DNA from: Candidatus Sulfotelmatobacter sp.
GTDB taxonomy: Bacteria > Acidobacteriota > Terriglobia > Terriglobales > Acidobacteriaceae
Assembly (NCBI GenBank): GCA_030041215.1
Contig: JASHOH010000083.1
Location: 1-34,862 of the forward strand
Reading direction: 5' to 3'
Length of the DNA stretch: 34,862 nucleotides
In this document: in pieces, positions 33,844 to 34,862 of the stretch
Numbering within the stretch: the stretch's first letter is position 1
Layout: each line of letters opens with the position of its first letter
Translations under genes and position numbers: made by a program
Notes under the pieces: generated by a model
Databases searched by the model: none
What the model was told of the DNA's origin: nothing
The model's input: the letters and a program-made list of their open reading frames with translations, nothing else

Positions 33844-34862
33844 GTGAATAGGAAGAGATCAATCTTGCTGGCTGTTGTTACTTGCTGCCTCATCTTCAGT
33901 GTCACATCTCCCGCCCAGAACAACCTCGCAATGACGCCCCCGATGGGCTGGAACAGCTGGAATCACTTCGCTGAGCGCATCGATGACAAAACGGTTCGCG
34001 CACAGGCCGATGCCATGGTGTCAAGCGGATTGAAGGACGCCGGATACGTCTACATCAATATCGATGACACTTGGGAAGGACAGCGTGATGCCAGTGGGAA
34101 CATTCACCCCAATGAAAAGTTTCCCGACATGAAAGCCTTGGCCGATTATGTCCACGGCAAGGGCCTCAAGCTCGGGATCTACTCATCCCCAGCCGCAAAG
34201 ACCTGTGCGGGTTATGAAGGCAGTCTGGGACACGAGAGGCAGGACGCGCAGACCTACGCGCAGTGGGGCATTGATTACTTGAAATATGACTGGTGTCAAT
34301 CGACCGGCAGCCTTGAAGAAATGAAAACCGCATATACGAAGATGCACGAGGCACTGAAAAAGACCGGACGACCGATTGTTCTCAGCCTTTGTGAATACGG
34401 CTGGAACAAGGTCTGGGAGTGGGGTCCCGCCGTCGGCGGCAACCTGTGGCGCACGACCGGCGACATCAGCGACCAATACTGGGTGATGGCGGAGATCGGC
34501 TTCAATCAGAATGGCCTGGAAAAATTTGCCGGCCCCGGTCACTGGAATGATCCCGACATGCTGGAAGTTGGAAACGGCGGCATGAATGAAGATGAATACC
34601 GCACTCACATGAGCCTTTGGGCAATACTGGCCGCCCCTCTCATTGCAGGAAACGACCTCGCCAAAATGACTCCCTACACGGTCGAAATGCTGACCAATCG
34701 CGAAGTCATTGCTGTGGACCAGGATCCGCTCGGCAAACAGGGCTTTCGGGTAGCGCAGGAGGGACCGTTCGAGGTTTGGATGAAGCCCATGGCCGACGGT
34801 ACCAAGGTCGCAGGTTTGTTCAACCGGCAGCGTACGATCGAATCAATGACGGTCAACTTCTC
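33844..34862 (+). CDS. secreted GH27 alpha-galactosidase, cut by the window end
   Basis: The first 339 codons of an exported glycoside hydrolase family 27 enzyme, open to the window end. A signal peptide (RKRSILLAVVTCCLIFSV, ending about TSPAQ) precedes the (beta/alpha)8 barrel. TPPMGWNSWNHF is the classic GH27 opening; the nucleophile is D149 in LKYDWC; the acid/base Asp lies in HWNDPDML (236-238); CEYGWNKVWEWG and AVDQDPLGKQG complete the pattern. It releases terminal alpha-linked galactose, which the symporter, galK and galT upstream could use. It starts at GTG 33844 with AGGAG eight bases upstream and lies 144 bases after hypD in the same direction, so it may belong to that transcription unit. 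Confidence 0.95.
   Translation, partial: MNRKRSILLAVVTCCLIFSVTSPAQNNLAMTPPMGWNSWNHFAERIDDKTVRAQADAMVSSGLKDAGYVYINIDDTWEGQRDASGNIHPNEKFPDMKALADYVHGKGLKLGIYSSPAAKTCAGYEGSLGHERQDAQTYAQWGIDYLKYDWCQSTGSLEEMKTAYTKMHEALKKTGRPIVLSLCEYGWNKVWEWGPAVGGNLWRTTGDISDQYWVMAEIGFNQNGLEKFAGPGHWNDPDMLEVGNGGMNEDEYRTHMSLWAILAAPLIAGNDLAKMTPYTVEMLTNREVIAVDQDPLGKQGFRVAQEGPFEVWMKPMADGTKVAGLFNRQRTIESMTVNF

Overview
The window looks like a chromosomal segment of a soil-type Acidobacteriota bacterium (Terriglobia, Koribacter-like). This is inferred from gene content and moderately high G+C: a sedolisin with an acidobacterial Ig-like/hydrophobic tail, tandem universal stress proteins, several small conserved Cys-rich proteins, and many short orphan genes. 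No rRNA, tRNA, CRISPR array or intact insertion sequence was recognised.

Left part (1-9.5 kb): loosely packed. It holds two small unknown genes, a secreted S53 peptidase, a broken minus-strand gene (4437-4785), a radical SAM enzyme of unknown product, an orphan MreB, a 45-aa membrane peptide too short for usual gene calling, and a Mut7-C-type ubiquitin-fold/PIN RNase protein.

Middle (9.8-15.8 kb): a minus-strand group reading from 15280 downward: a Crp/Fnr regulator with an N-terminal cysteine cluster, nadA, nadB, two small cysteine-bearing proteins and a two-domain universal stress protein whose first domain has lost its centre. The NAD genes make quinolinate from aspartate; nadC is not here.

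Accessory stretch (15.8-22.3 kb): an antitoxin/PIN-toxin pair, a 458-aa protein with a ruined P-loop and a duplicated 3' end behind an amber stop, a small helical protein, a DUF4143 ATPase with an apparent ACG in place of its start codon, and decayed remnants of a universal stress protein, an alpha/beta hydrolase and a DUF932 (plasmid/phage-type) gene. This is the most plastic part.

Right part (22.3-34.9 kb): a coherent catabolic region. An SSS-family symporter, a small 2-TM protein, galK and galT form one plus-strand operon for galactose uptake and the Leloir pathway. Next come a secreted HExGH metallopeptidase, a divergent M24 Xaa-Pro-type peptidase, a glycyl-radical activase and a glycyl-radical enzyme whose active-site residues all match trans-4-hydroxy-L-proline dehydratase (HypD), then a secreted GH27 alpha-galactosidase cut by the window end. 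The metallopeptidase and the activase/hypD operon share the same 13-bp upstream element. My reading, as inference, is a locus for consuming hydroxyproline-rich, galactosylated glycoproteins such as plant extensins.
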